Origin: Diplosphaera chodatii
Taxonomy: Eukaryota > Chlorophyta > Trebouxiophyceae > Prasiolales > Stichococcaceae
Length of the DNA stretch: 64,000 nt
Reading direction: 5' to 3'
NCBI GenBank assembly: GCA_032358165.1
Contig: JAALGY010000049.1
Coordinates: forward strand, 496,001 to 560,000
The translations under genes and the position numbers were made by a program. Below, one piece after another: positions 1 to 12,600 of this stretch. The notes under the pieces were generated by a model. It saw only the letters and a program-made list of their open reading frames with translations. It was not told where the DNA came from and did no database searches. The first letter of the stretch is position 1, and each line of letters opens with the position of its first letter.

Positions 1-2090
1 CAGCACGGCGTGCCATCTTCTGGCTGCAGGGTCGAGTCACGGCAGCAGCGTGTCCTCGCCATACCACTGCCGGGTTGTCAACATAGCAGCGCGAGGGGGC
101 CGATGTGGTGGTGGGTTCGCTTTGCACCTGATGACTGTGCATATGGGCAGTCTCAAGCATGCCTGTGGTCATGAGAAGGAAAGCCGCGACCGCGTTTGGC
201 TGCAGGGTGGCCTGTGTGAGTGTGTGCTGATGGCAGTGTTTCCTGAAAGGCACGTTCGGTTGCTGCGTGACCTTGGCATGGTGGTGGGACAGCCTGCCAT
301 CAGTGTGGTGTGTAGCTGGGCTGCTGGTGTCATGCTTCTGGCCATCAGATGACTCACGCGGTGTCCATTGGCTGCAGGGTGGCCCCACATACATATTTGG
401 CTATCAGTACCACAAACAGGTTGCCGCCGCTGCTCGGCATTGTCAGTGTGGTGGCAGGGTGGCATGCCGCCAGTGTGAGGTGCGTTTGAGCAGCCTCAAG
501 CGTGCAGTCGATGTTGAAAAGGTTCAGGGCTTCAGACGCCGGCAGTGGGGTATCCTTGCGCCGGTGTTTCTGGGACTACCACTACTGGATCGCAAGCATG
601 GCAACACGGTGAGGCCTGTCGAAAACAGTGAGGCCTGTGTGGTGGTGTGGCCAATTTCCAGCTGCTCAAGGTGCTTTCAGGCAGCCTCGGGCATGGCTAT
701 GACCAAGGACTTATGCAGAGTAGAAGGCGCTGGCTACAGGGTGGCCTTGCGCAAAGCTCCTTCCAGATAGGCTTCCGCCGCTGCTTAGCTCCACCACTGT
801 GGTGGTGGGTTGGATGGGAACCTGTTTGATGTGCATTCTGGTAGCAAATGGGATACTTTGGCTCGTGCGAAGCACTACTGGGTTAGCTGCTGGCTGCAGG
901 GTGGCTTCGTGCGCATGTGTTGGTGTCAACAACGCTCTGAGGAATGCTCAGCTGCCAAGCAGCGTTGGTATGGTGGTGGTGGTGGTGGTGGTGGTGGTGG
1001 TGGTGGTGGTGGTGGTGGTGGTGGTGGTTTGCCATCAACGTGCTGTGCATTCTGACCGTTGATGCCATAGGTTTGAACGTTCACTACACCGAGGTGACGC
1101 TACTTGCCTACAGGGTTTTGGTTGGCGCCACTGATTCGTGGCGTATCAGTACCGGAAAATAGAAGCCGGCTCAGCCGCCCAGCACCAGGTCGACTGTGGT
1201 GACCTGGCTTGCCACCTGCCTGGTGTGCATCCAGGCAATCCCACGCACCTTCTTCATCATGAGGAGAACCGATGCAGCATCCGCCAGCTGCAGGGTGGGT
1301 TGTTGCCAGTGTTTCTCAGTCAGTAGCGGGTTGCCAGAGTACCAGCCTGGGTGAGGCCCGTGTGGTGGTGAGTCTGTTGCCCATGTGTTGGATGTGCATC
1401 TGGGCAGCCTGAGCATGGCTGTGCTCATCAGAAAGATCTATGTGGTATTCGTAGGTTGCAATACAGTTCTGCACGGGCATCCATGCCATTGTCACCACTG
1501 ACCAGTGCGCCCATCTTGCAGGCCGAAAGGCGAGCTCTAGCCCGCTCAGCCCATCAGCGTGGTGGTGAGCATGTCGTCTTATTGCTGTGCATTTGGGCAG
1601 CCTCTGACGTGGCTTTGGTCGTGAGCAGGACCGATGCCACATGTGTTGGCAACAGGGTTGTACCGACGCCAATGTTCCTTGGCCACGCCACTGCCCAACA
1701 GCCGGCACAGCAACACGGTGAGCCCCGTGTGGTGCGTGGTGGGCTGGCCCGCCACCTGCCTGCCATGGCCACATGTATTGGATCGTGAGAAGCACGGCCG
1801 TGCCAGCCACTGGCTGCAGGACCTGACTGCACAAACGGATCTGGGTTATGCCAGAGCTGGGTGCGTGGCCGGCACAGCCGCTCAGCTCTTCTGGCGTGGT
1901 GGTGGGCTGGTGTGCTAAGGCGCAGCATGGGGCCATGACGACGTCATCAGCGAGTCCAACTTGCGACTGCTGGTGCGTTCGATTACATGCTCATGTGCAT
2001 GTGTGAATGTTCACCGGCTGGTGTGTTCTTGGTGGCAAAGAGGCGCGCTGGCGTGGTGGTCTGCAGGGCTTTGGCTACATGCTAAAAAAC
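1..2090. repeat. Degenerate tandem satellite, period about 175 bp
   Basis: Two motifs recur in the same order. Block A (TGGCTGCAGGGTGG and variants) starts near 22, 198, 370, 732, 892, 1106, 1286, 1453 (weak), 1648, 1812 and about 2060. Block B (GTGCATNTGGGCAGCCT and variants) lies near 139, 482, 672, 831, 1044, 1224, 1396 and 1589. Spacings cluster at 160-190 bp or twice that; the one 214-bp gap contains a TGG microsatellite. GTGGTGG-rich stretches fill the space between. The array runs off the left edge, so its full size is unknown. No protein-coding gene is supported here. The unit is near nucleosome length, typical of centromeric or heterochromatic satellites, but function is not shown. 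Confidence 0.7.
971..1028. repeat. (TGG)n microsatellite, about 19 units
   Basis: An uninterrupted run of TGG/GGT triplets lies inside one copy of the 175-bp satellite. It accounts for the extra length of that copy. The poly-Gly, poly-Val or poly-Trp frames through it are artefacts. Confidence 0.95.
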
Positions 2091-5000
2091 GTCAAGTGGG
2101 CAATATGATAATCAGGTGCGGAGGGGCAGCGCAAATGCAGTGTCAGTCGGTCTGCAGTGATCCTGTGCTCGGGAGTAAGATAGCATGATCTCGCAGAACA
2201 AAGGCGTGAACGTCATGTATAGAGGAAACTGACGACGGAATTTGGTGGTTGGGTGTGTAACCGTAGTTCTGTGTCCTGGAAGGTTTCTGCTGCAGTTACA
2301 GACCACATGTGTCACCCCATCGTCTTGCATACCGGCACGGCAGCGTACTTACTACTGCAACATGGTCATACTCGCTGGCACGTGGTGTGTGCGTGTGAAT
2401 ATGCAAAGCAGACGGGAGAAACAGAGATCCGCCGAGGTGCCAGGCTGACCGTAGCGGCGTTAGTAGTTGGGCCCATACCTAACATTTCTACTCGCTGTCA
2501 TTCCACTCTCGTTTGGCCTTCCCGTCGTCCTGCCGTGCAGGCATGGTGCAACTAGCCCTGTGCTTGGCTGCACTTAATGCAGCCCCACCTGCCGCTTATA
2601 AACTGCGTGTATGTGACACCATTGGTGCCAATTGCCTGTGGCTCCTGGTCAGCATGCACCGGCGAGTTGCACACCAAGTACAGCCGGTCCCTGCACATAC
2701 ATCAGCAATGCGCAGCCTGGTCAGCACCAATCGCGCAACACACAGCCTTGCTTGTGCACAATTATGGAGGCAGCGGCGCTGGCAACGACGAACTAACACC
2801 ATGGACAGGGCATTGGCTCAGGTTTGTATGCGAGTCAACACAACGTGTTGTGCTCGGCTCTGATGCCAACTCAGCCCAGCAGTTGTCGTTACTTCCTGGG
2901 AAGCAAGAACCTCACGTAGTGCAGGTGATGACATTGCTCTGCTGGGCCTGCCGCCACTGCCCCACCAGCCCAACGCCGTGCTGTTGCACGACATCGGCCT
3001 CGCTGCTGAGAAGCAAAACTTCCACCGGCGTGCCCTGTGTCCCAGGCCCATCCAGGCGCAGGTGCGAGTTCATCAACAAAGCCACCTTGTCGTCCCATGC
3101 CTTGTTTTGAAAGTGGTTTATTGCATAGTGCAGTAAAGTGTGTGTGCTACGCGACATGACGCTGGACGCTGCCACCATTTATCTGCAAATCAGAAGTGCT
3201 TTAGTTGGAGGTATGTGAAACATTCGTCTGAGTCATCAATGGCGACGACGACGGCGGCTTGGTGATGACGGTGGGAAAATGCGCGGCAAGTTTAGCGTCC
3301 CTGCAAACAGCACGGGCATGCCTGATACAGGGCCAGGCATTTATTTGGGGGTCTTGGCAGGATAAGCAAGTCCGGTACAAATGATGACCATCCAGGGTCT
3401 CAGCCTGAGCAACTTTCAGCACGGTCCTTTTCATTGTATGTGGTACTTTTGCTGCTCCGGAATCCCCTGCACACAGTTTATCATAGCATATGTACCTGAT
3501 ACGTAAGGGACGATGAAACCATGGAAGCAAGCCTCCATTTATGCGGGTGGGGGTCTGCTGTTCCATGGTTTCAGACGCTTGCACTCCGATTGTGCGTGCG
3601 TGCATGGCAAGCAGGTTGGCAGCTACCGCCAGGCACCTTGGAAGCAAAGGCCAGCAGGACAGACCGCCATCAACGCCTGCGCCCGCCCGCCAGGCGCACT
3701 TCTGCGAAAGACTTACCTAGCCTGGTCTGTCATTCGTTGGGACTGGCGGTTGGTAGATACTTCCACCATACATCAGCTGCTACGGGAGCTATATATACCA
3801 AGGCTCATCTGTGCATCTTGCAGGTGCATCATTGTTTGGCACCTTTGCTTGGCGGTACCGCCAAGCGCATCAACTACTGGCTCCCTTTCCCAGTAAAAGT
3901 CTTGTTCAAGTCGCCGGCCTGTTGACCTTGGCATGCGTGTCAGCAGTCGACCTACCCGCTCAGCACTACGTTGGCATGCACCTACATGCTTTGATGTGTG
4001 GCCACAATGCCTGCCAGCAGGTGACAAGGATCCTGCTGGGGCAACACATCAGGCGACTGCACGATCATCAGCTGGCCAGCCAGGTCGGTCACCGACCGAG
4101 AACATACTTGCTTCTGATGCACCATTGCCAAGCAAGCAGTCCTGGTGGACAGTGAGCACTTACCAGCCATGCAGCTAGCTGCGCAAGCTGGTAGACGCTC
4201 GAATATTGAACTGTGTCGTGACACTGTCCTCATGGAAAGTACATTACTGATCCTCGTGATATGCAGCCTGACACCATCGCCAGCCATGGTGCCGATGCTG
4301 TAGTGGGTGTCACTTGCACTGCGGCATGCTATGTTGCTCGCAGGCGGACCAGCACCAGATGCAGGTGCACAGACAGATGGTCGAGAAGGCAGTCAGTGAG
4401 TATGGCCAGCTGCCCAGTGCACCCACTCGCTGTTAACAAGGTGTTGCTTCATCAATGAATGTTTGGCGCGAGACCGTCGCCTCTGTCAGCTGCAACCTCT
4501 GTCACCTGTCACCTTTGTTGTTTGCATCAGAGTGCAGCACACATACATAGGCGCATGATTGCTCAATGTGACCGCGGCTTGCCACTGCAGGCATGGCAGA
4601 TGCAAACTGGCCCGCGCCTCGAGACTTTTGAAGCACGTGTGCTTCTGCACCAGAAAGACTGGGCACAGCCCATGAACACTGGCCAGCTTGGCGCATGGAA
4701 CATGGGCCAGGTGGGAGAATGGCCAATATGATTGCAAGCCTTGATGACTGCAGTGCCATCTGCAGATGTACCGTCCAGGTCTGCCCCCAACGAGCAGGAT
4801 ACTGTCCAGGGTGTGTGTTGGCCTTCCTGTCCATCGGCTTATGGCTCGTTTGTGGCCATCATGCAGGTGCCGAACCGAATGCTCTAACCGGACCATGGCG
4901 CCAACATATAGAAGATCCAGCGGCCGTCAATTGCCATCGTCCAGGCCCGAGGCTCTGCCAGCAGGTTGGTGAAGGCTGCTGTCGTGAGGATTGCTCGTTT

Positions 5001-6019
5001 GCTTGCATTACCCTGGCAATGTATGATAATCGTCGTGACAATCTCCGCAGGTCGCAATTGTCGGCCTCACACAGCCTGCATCAACGGCCGAATCGCGCAG
5101 GCAGCTGTCCATCTGCAATACAGATGACGTCCGTCCCCTGGGCGCAACCTCGGACCAGAACACGGCAGCATATGGCATGATCGGATGCGAAGTGCTTGTA
5201 AGTTTGATAACCTGCTGGCAAAGCAGCGTGATGGTGTAGACGCAAGAGACAGCACTTGTTTCTGCAGGTCACCATGGCATCCACTCCCAACATACCGAAG
5301 CAGCAGCAGGGGCCAGCGGCACGACGACAGCAGCAGCGGCCTAGCGAGGTGAAGTGGCGAATAATTGTGCCTAGTTCTTTGATTTGACACTGCTCAATGG
5401 CACATCATATGCACTACCTGCACTTCTTGACGGACACCTGGCGCCTGACCCTGAAGAGAATAGTCACCATGCAGGCGGGAGTCAGCAGCGCTTGACACTG
5501 CATTTGTGCAGTGGCAGCGGCATTGGCGGCGGCCGTTGTAGAAGGTGATAACCGCCCAGAGCTGCATCCTGACGCCAGCATACTCACACTTGCGTGTGCT
5601 CTCGTCATGGCAATGTACCATTGTGTCGGGCATGCAGCGAAGGAGTGTAGCCTTACAGCCGCACTGTCAAGACATACGGTGTGTGGCGGCTCTACCAACC
5701 GCGGCATGTGCAGTGCATTCTGAGGATGATTTCAGACATGGCACACAGCTGACCCAACATCTCGGTCATGGTGGATAACAGAACAATGATCCTGGCAGCT
5801 GATGTTGCGAGTCGTTGCAAAGCTGTACAGCCTCCCCACACATGTTTGCAGATCGCCATGAACAATTGCTCAAACACTGCAACGACCTTGCAATGATTGC
5901 ACCTTGCAGTATTCACAGCGTGTACATACATGCCGCATGCAGCAGCACCTAGATTTGGTAAGCAGGTTGTCAGTCCGGCTGTGGAGCAGACAAACCATCA
6001 TCAGACTACCAATCATACT
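2091..6019. other. Intergenic region, no gene recognised
   Basis: I find no chain of GC-rich exons with matching splice phases on either strand. Open frames here are short, low in charged residues and rich in Cys, His and Ser, which looks like non-coding sequence. Faint similarity to the satellite vocabulary (GTGTGGTG, GCATGCA words) persists but no regular period was seen. An unrecognised non-coding RNA or a fast-evolving gene cannot be excluded. Confidence 0.5.
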
Positions 6020-6024
6020 TTACA
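6020..6024 (-). terminator. TGTAA polyadenylation signal
   Basis: The complement reads TGTAA, the usual chlorophyte poly(A) signal, about 80 bp past the stop codon at 6102-6104. It supports ending the upstream minus-strand gene there, although the sequence at that stop (GTGAGT) also resembles a splice donor. Confidence 0.5.
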
Positions 6025-6101
6025 AGCAACAGTCCAATCGAGCACCCCTGGCCCCGGTTGCCACTCCATTCGCCCCTGCCTGAGGCGCGAATCTGGTTGA
6101 C

Positions 6102-8503
6102 TCACGGGACACGGCGGATGAGATCGTCATCGACGACGTCGTCATCGTCTTCGTCCTCGTGCGCTGTGTATACCGCGCCCTCTGCTGCCTTCTCGTAGTC
6201 CACTGCACACAGGCACTTGCCATATAAGCATCCATTTCTTGCAAGCTGCAAGCTGAGGGTGGGCAACTGCCCGCATGCCAGCCGAGTCTGCACTAGGACA
6301 TGACGGCAAGGGCTGCCAACTCGTGCCTTGGTGCTTCTAGAGCGCCAGCTGATCACACTGTGGCTAGAACAGAAGCCTACGAAGGGGCAAACCTTTGGAC
6401 ACATTGGCAAAGATTCAGATGGCCAAGCATACGAAGGGAGACTCACCCTCGACGCCACCCTCTCCCTCAGCGCCCAGCGCTGCCACCAGGATGGTGGTGC
6501 GCTGCTGGTGGAGCGTCGTCAGTGTCGCCGCCAGCCGGTCCTGCAACAGTAAGTGCAGTTCAGTTATTCGATGGTACTTGCTTCACACTGCCGAGGAGCT
6601 GAGCCAAGCGTGGCAGCGCTGCAATGTGTGATGTCAAGCACAAGCATCCCCCAACTGAATGTCATCATGAGGCCAAGGCAGCCCGATGCGACGAAGCTCC
6701 TTGCAGTCAACACAACGAGTGGGTAGTGCGGTGGACTTGCAGCGTGCTCACCTGAATGCGCGTCAGCATGACCGACTTTCTTTCATTGTCATAGCTATCC
6801 CTCTCCAGCATCTGCTCCTCCACCCTGTCCAACACGGCGCCCTCGACCATCATCTGGCATGTTGCAAAGGAGCACACCGTCGGAAAGTAAATAGTGCTCA
6901 AGTGCTGACGAGCGCAACCGCAGACTTGACTCAGGGTACTGGTGTAGGAGTACGGCTCACAACCAAGCTTCCACACACATGCTTGGTAGTCACCCCCATA
7001 AGAGCCCGCAAAAAAGTCACTACACAATGCTGCCGAAAAGGATCTTGGCCAGTACTGCATATGGGCCGCTGCCATGAAAACGGCGACCCTGACACGCAAG
7101 CCCGTCCTGGCATTGCTGCCCACCTGCTTGTCGATCTTCTTGAGGTGGTAGCGGACCAAGTCGACGTCGCCAGCCCCTGCAAGGTGCAGGTCGAACCTAG
7201 TGTTGGCATCAACACGAGGCTGGCTGGTAGTAGAAGGCAGCTCAAAGACAACGTTGCCTCTGAGCCATGGCACATTGCACAAACAGGGACCTGCCAGTCA
7301 TTGAGCCCCACACTGTCTAGTTGATAGAATAAGCAATGGGATTTTAGACGCGCACAATCACCTTCGCCATGCTTGGCGGCCCGGCCCACGTCACGGCCGC
7401 TGCCCTCACGGCCGAGCGGTGTCCCTGGCTCCGGCGCGGGGGAGGCGTCTCCTTCGCCCGTTGGAGCAATGCCGTCCTTCTTGCCTGTGCACCACGATGG
7501 TTCAGGGTTGTGGCAGGTTTAGGGTTGAGTTGCAAGCACTTGCTTGTGCAGTCATCATGCAACTTGGCTCAGTGCACCCGGCTCTGGCATGCCCGCCTGC
7601 CATGTGCTCCCAGGGTGTAGGATGTGGAAGCAGCATCGGGGGCACGACAGTGGGTCTGACAGGCATGCGGCTGGGGGGCAGCTTGCAGCACCTGCAAGGT
7701 GGGCCGGCTTTGCCTTCTCGCCGGCGCCGCCCTTCTTGTCGGCGGCCGTCCGTGCGGTCCCCGGCGTCTGCTCGCGAATCACCTTGATCTTGATGGGGTC
7801 CGCCTGCATAGCAGCATCGGCAGGACATCACGTTCGTGTGACTAGGTTAATGATTGCCACCCGGTGCATTGAATGGGATGCCTAGCATGATAAAAAGCTG
7901 GCTGTGGTCAGCTGTGTCCTGACAAATAATCGTCAGCAGATGGCGACATCATGGAGTTGTCAGACCTTCCAGCATCATGCCCGTCTGCCAGACACCCCTC
8001 TGCTGCAACCTGCAAGTGCGTGTCAGCAGCAGGACTATCCGCTACATCGCAAATCAGTATGATCACAGCTTGACGCACCTCCTCAGCAGGTAGCTCCTCT
8101 GTGTCCGCCCAGCGCTGCGGAGCATAGCAGTGCGGATGTCCTCACCCACCAATGGTGTGCGAGACCTACATGCCTTGATATGGTCAAATTGTCATTTGTG
8201 CGGCTGATGCACCACAGCAACCAATGCACCTGAAACCAGGTGATGCCTGCAGCATTTTGGACCTGGATCAACAGAGTGGCCCCGTCTGATACGCCCGGCT
8301 GCAACCAGCCAGAACAAGGTGGCTTGCAGCTCTGGCGCGACGATGCATGTACAATAATCTGATCATGAAGGGGTGGACATGCGTGTAGCCTGACATCACC
8401 CATCGGATATGTCACAGCGGCATAGCACCTGTCGATGAACAGCATCCCACAGGTCCTGCAGGCTGTTGACGTCGGCTGTGAAGCCTGGCGCCTCCTTGGG
8501 AAA
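6102..8503 (-). CDS. Unrecognised multi-exon protein, C-terminal coiled coil and acidic tail (5' end unresolved)
   Basis: I do not recognise the family. The C-terminal exons chain in perfect phase: 7692-7803, 7362-7484, 7124-7176, 6752-6853, 6447-6540 and 6102-6202. They encode a basic segment (ADPIKIKVIREQTPG), a Gly/Pro-rich linker, DLVRYHLKKIDKQ, a charged helical stretch (EEQMLERDSYDNERK, then LTTLHQQRTTILVAALG) predicted as coiled coil, and a tail with runs of Asp and Glu ending LIRRVP. A 75-bp upstream exon (8429-8503, FPKEAPGF...) and a tiny one near 8078-8113 probably belong. More exons may lie up to about 9047 (for example around 8668-8740, KPNETVVFM), but I could not place a start codon. 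The stop codon overlaps a donor-like GTGAGT, so a further 3' exon is possible. No catalytic motif is visible. Confidence 0.55.
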
Positions 8504-9303
8504 CTGCAGCCGAGACACAACGTCCGTTCAGATGCATCAAGCCACATGCATGCCTCCTCGCTAGAGCAGCCCTGACAGCAGGCAGGAACGGTGGGTCTGT
8601 CATCAGGCAGGGTGCAAGTTGGTGATGTTGCACCACGACAGCATGCATCCTTGATGCATCTAATAACATGAAGACGACGGTCTCGTTGGGTTTGCAGAGC
8701 ACCTGTTCGTACTCATTGTGCATGATCACAGCCTGCACTGGTCGTTTAGGCATACTGGCTCGCTCGTGTCGCTGCCCGCTAAGAGCGTCGCAGCCTGGAC
8801 GACTCACACCTGCTGATGTCTCACACCACCCACTCGAGTCAGTACATGGCCAAGTCGATGCAGAACGTATGGCTTGCGAGCGAGGTACCAGGTAGCCTGC
8901 TCCGCCTGCTGAAGCCAGATAACCCTGGCTCGCGTGGTCAAGTTCGCACCTTGCAGCTGCCGACGACGCGGTCAGACGGCGAATCTTAATCGGCGGTGGC
9001 TGCGCACACGAATGGCTTTCAGGCACACGGCCCACATGAAAGTTCACGACTGAGTGAGGTTCAGCGCCTGCTCGCTATCACACGTGTACAGATTGGCTGC
9101 GCAACGATTGATCTCGGAGAGCTGTGTGGGGGCATAACCATGGCGCACAGTCAGCAATCGCAGAACAGGTGCGCTGCGCACAGCCGCCGTCGCCAGCCAG
9201 CAGGTGATGCTGTCCCGGAGCGTTGCTAGCTTGCTACGTACCACACAAGCACAGAGAGAAGCGTGCAACGCCAGGACTTGTACTTGCAGGATACCGCATT
9301 GAA
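8504..9303. other. Probable 5' exons and introns of the unrecognised minus-strand gene
   Basis: Minus-strand stretches such as 8668-8740 (NEYEQVLCKPNETVVFM) and 8950-9047 (PPPIKIRRLTASSAAAR) look partly coding, but splice phases could not be joined and no convincing ATG exon was found. The true start of the 6.1-8.5 kb gene is probably in this interval. Confidence 0.3.
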
Positions 9304-9306
9304 TAA

Positions 9307-9621
9307 TTAAATATTTTTCCACTTTTCTCTTTCACATTCTCCGATGAAATAAAGGAGCTTTTATTTCTTGACAGAACGGATCTTGAAAAGCTGGATATTT
9401 TCGATCTGCAAGTTGCTGAAATTATTTGTCTAGCTTGTTGTAAAAGATTCAGTTTTGATATAGTGCATGATAAGACAACAGATATCAATGGTATAAAGTC
9501 AGAGGGTCGCTTTGATATGCCTTGGTTCAGGACGGACTTCATAGAAAGCAGTGAAGTGGTGGAACGTTGTTTGGCCACAAAACGAGCTCGATCGTATAAT
9601 TTCACCGTAGCTGCGGACTGA
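9307..9621 (+). other. AT-rich island with a 104-codon open frame lacking an ATG start
   Basis: The base composition changes sharply: about 9300-9605 is AT-rich between GC-rich flanks. On the plus strand a frame is open from just after TAA (9304-9306) to TGA (9619-9621). The predicted peptide looks like a folded protein fragment, rich in Asp, Glu, Lys, Ile, Leu and Phe (for example LEKLDIFDLQVAEIICLACC, then GRFDMPWFRTDF). So long an open frame is unexpected in AT-rich non-coding DNA. No ATG opens it and no family is recognised. It may be an exon, a fragment of organellar, viral or transposon DNA, or a decayed gene. The antisense frame (9234-9605) is also open but Ser-rich and less protein-like. 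Confidence 0.5.
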
Positions 9622-9668
9622 CCGTAAGAAATTCAACAGACGGTCAAATGATCAGCAACATCAACTGC

Positions 9669-12600
9669 CTAGGTCCAGTAGCGCAAGTCTACCACTTCAT
9701 GTCCTGCAGGCTTCACTCTGACAACCAGGCACGAACCCCTGCGCCCTTTCAAACGGCGTCCACCACTTTGGGCTCGAGATCTCCGTGCCCCGCGCCATTT
9801 GTCGGCTGAACGTTGCCGAGGGCTGGGGCGGCAGCCTCTGTACCATCGCCCCTGCTGCTGGTGAGCGGCAGGAACTTCGGCATGCTCCTGTACACTGACA
9901 GGAGCAGCTAGCTGCACATGCAGGGGCAATGCACTTGGCCGTGCCTTCTTATAGCGCTGCAGGTCTGCAATCGTGCCAAGCACATCAGCACAGTAAAGCT
10001 GCCATGGGGCTGAAGCCCACCTGCGCAGCATCCAGTAAGCGAGCAGGTTGAGCGCTGCAGTCAGCCCGATCAGGGCCACAACACCCTCCCAATACTGCCG
10101 CTCCCCGAATGAAAGCTGCTGGCTGATGATCTCGTCTCCTACATGAAGCGAGAGCTGCAGTTATTCATGTGACATACAGCGTCACACCTGCCCTCACAAG
10201 CACCTCCGTGCAATATCAACTGCACATGGTTCCTGGGGTTGCGCACCTGTCAGCTGGCAGGTGGGTGGCGCACCGGGCCCGCATCCCCTGTGCAAACCGT
10301 GCATGCATATGTATCAGTGCCGCTGAGACCCAGCTCAATAGTTTCGCATTGTCAATAATGCACATAGCAGCAATGTACTGTAGCTCAAGGTGCGGAGGTC
10401 ACGCAGTGCCAGCATATGTTGGTACAAACTGTAGGTTGTGCATTGCAGACTCTGTCGCCGGTCATAACATGCAGCAAAGCACCGCTCACCAGCAGCAGGC
10501 GCCCTCGTACTCATTGATGGTCAGAGACACGAAGGCCCAAAATAGAAACGAGATGTATCTGCGGGTACGCATAGTCTGTGAAACTCACAGCATCACAGCC
10601 ACAGCTGGTACTCAAGCAGGTGGACGGGCCCATGCCAGCTACAATGGCACACACCTGATCCAACTAATCCATACGCCGATCGTTGCACTGTTGGCATAGA
10701 ATCTTTCAAAGAAAGACGAACAAGAAACAAAACCGCTCAGAAACATACAAAAAAGAGGCAAAATATATATAATAAAAACTCTATTAAAATGAAAATAAAA
10801 ACAAATAAAACCCGCCACAAAATGGCTCTCACCCTACAGGACAGTAAGATCCACACATGAACAACAACATGCAACAATTGCAGCAGTGCATGTGGAAAGT
10901 GACATCATCGTGCACACCAGACATGGCAGTAGATGCTAATCCAACAGCTGCAATAGGTGCACAGGCCAGTATTGTGCAGAGACGCATACCTCCAAATAAG
11001 ATGAGGATGATGAGGACTGCAAGAGAGACATATAACACATCAAGTCCATGCCAAACATGCCAGAGCATCTGGTCTGCACCAGTCTCAACAGCAAAGGCGG
11101 TCATGCAGGAGCAGACACAGCAGGTGGCCAAAACCATGGTCGTACATGCGGGCGCGATGGCATTGGCAGCATCCACGGATTTGCAGGCGGCGCTGATGGC
11201 AAAGCCCAGAGCCCCGGAGGCGGTGCCCTCCAACAGGATGATGAGCCAGAATTTAAAGAAGGCCACCGCTGTTGGCCGCAACCCCGCCTGCCGGCAGTGC
11301 AGAAGCTGGTCAGCATATACCTTCAGATTTACAAGGCATCAGTGACCCAGCTTCGGAGGTGTGTGGCTGTGATGCAGGCATATCTCGGTTGAGCAGCAGG
11401 CGAGTGCTGTGTCAATATGGCGCCATAGCAGCATGCTTGACCCCGCACCCCCACCGCTGCATCCTGAGTGCTAAGTGTTCAGACGGGCACAATTCACACA
11501 CGAGTGGGTGACAGGCAGCGGGAGGGTCGCACCATCCAGTAGATGATGGCAGCGTACAGCAGCAGCGATGCGATGCGCGCTGGCTGGTCTGCCACCTGCT
11601 TCGCCAGGTAGTACGCCGAGACACGGTCTGCAAAGTATCAACAGACCCGTCTCATGTCCATCTGCAAATTTCACACACATCATCATGATCTGTCCCACCC
11701 AAATCCCCAACTGCTTTCATATCGCTGTTGCATCCAAGCGCTGTAGTAGCCACTCACATGACTTTGCTGCCCGCTCCCGAAACACCATGGCCTTTTCTCT
11801 GCAATGCAGGGTTTATGCTGATGACACGGAGTATGCTATTCACCTCATGTCACCTGGAAGGATTTGCTGGGATGCAGGATAAACAGGAAACAGCACACTC
11901 AAGGCTCACTTGGGGAACACATTCACGACAGCCAGCATGTTGCCTGCAGGGCAGTACACTTGGTTATATCTCGAAGACACATGCATTGATTTAGCCTTGG
12001 TACTCGTACATTACTCAAAAGTGCAAACAGCGTCACCAGGCACCAGCTTACCGAATGCAGTGCCTGCAGAACATGGCAAGACACATCAGTACCACACTCT
12101 CGAGGCATATATGTCATCACCCGGCCAGCGTTCATGTATGAAGCACACCCACCAATCAGGATGAAGAATATGAGGCCGTTCCGGTCCTGGATTCCCTGCG
12201 CTTGCCGCACGCATGACGAATCTCACACACACCAGAACACAGCACTGTCACTGTAGCATCTGATGCATACAGCAGCACCAGGTATGCAGTTGTGCAGGAG
12301 AGGTGTACAGCATATCGCAGCAGCAGACGCACACCTTGTTGCTCTTGTCCATGTTTAGGTATAGGATGCCCAGAATGATGCCAATGACTGCAGCGAGATA
12401 CTCCACACGTCAGCTCAAACGTCCCTTGTTGCACCACTACGTCATGGACCACTGCTGCAGGAGTTGCATGACAATGACGTTGGTGACTCACTGATGATCT
12501 GGGAGAAGTTGATGATGAGCGGCACCTTCTCCCTGACAGCCTGTGTGAATGCACGCTTCTGCAGGATGCCGTACCTGCAGTGCCCACGGGTCAGCTCCTA

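Noticed and set aside
799..1068. Open frames giving poly-Gly, poly-Val, poly-Trp or poly-His proteins
   Set aside because: They are all readings of the (TGG)n microsatellite at 971-1028 and have no supporting exons.
1316..1936. A 206-codon minus-strand open frame in the satellite
   Set aside because: Its composition follows the satellite repeat, and opposite-strand frames are open in the same place; no domain is seen.
9234..9605. A 123-codon minus-strand open frame in the AT-rich island
   Set aside because: It is Ser-rich and looks like the reverse of the more protein-like plus-strand frame; kept only as an alternative reading.
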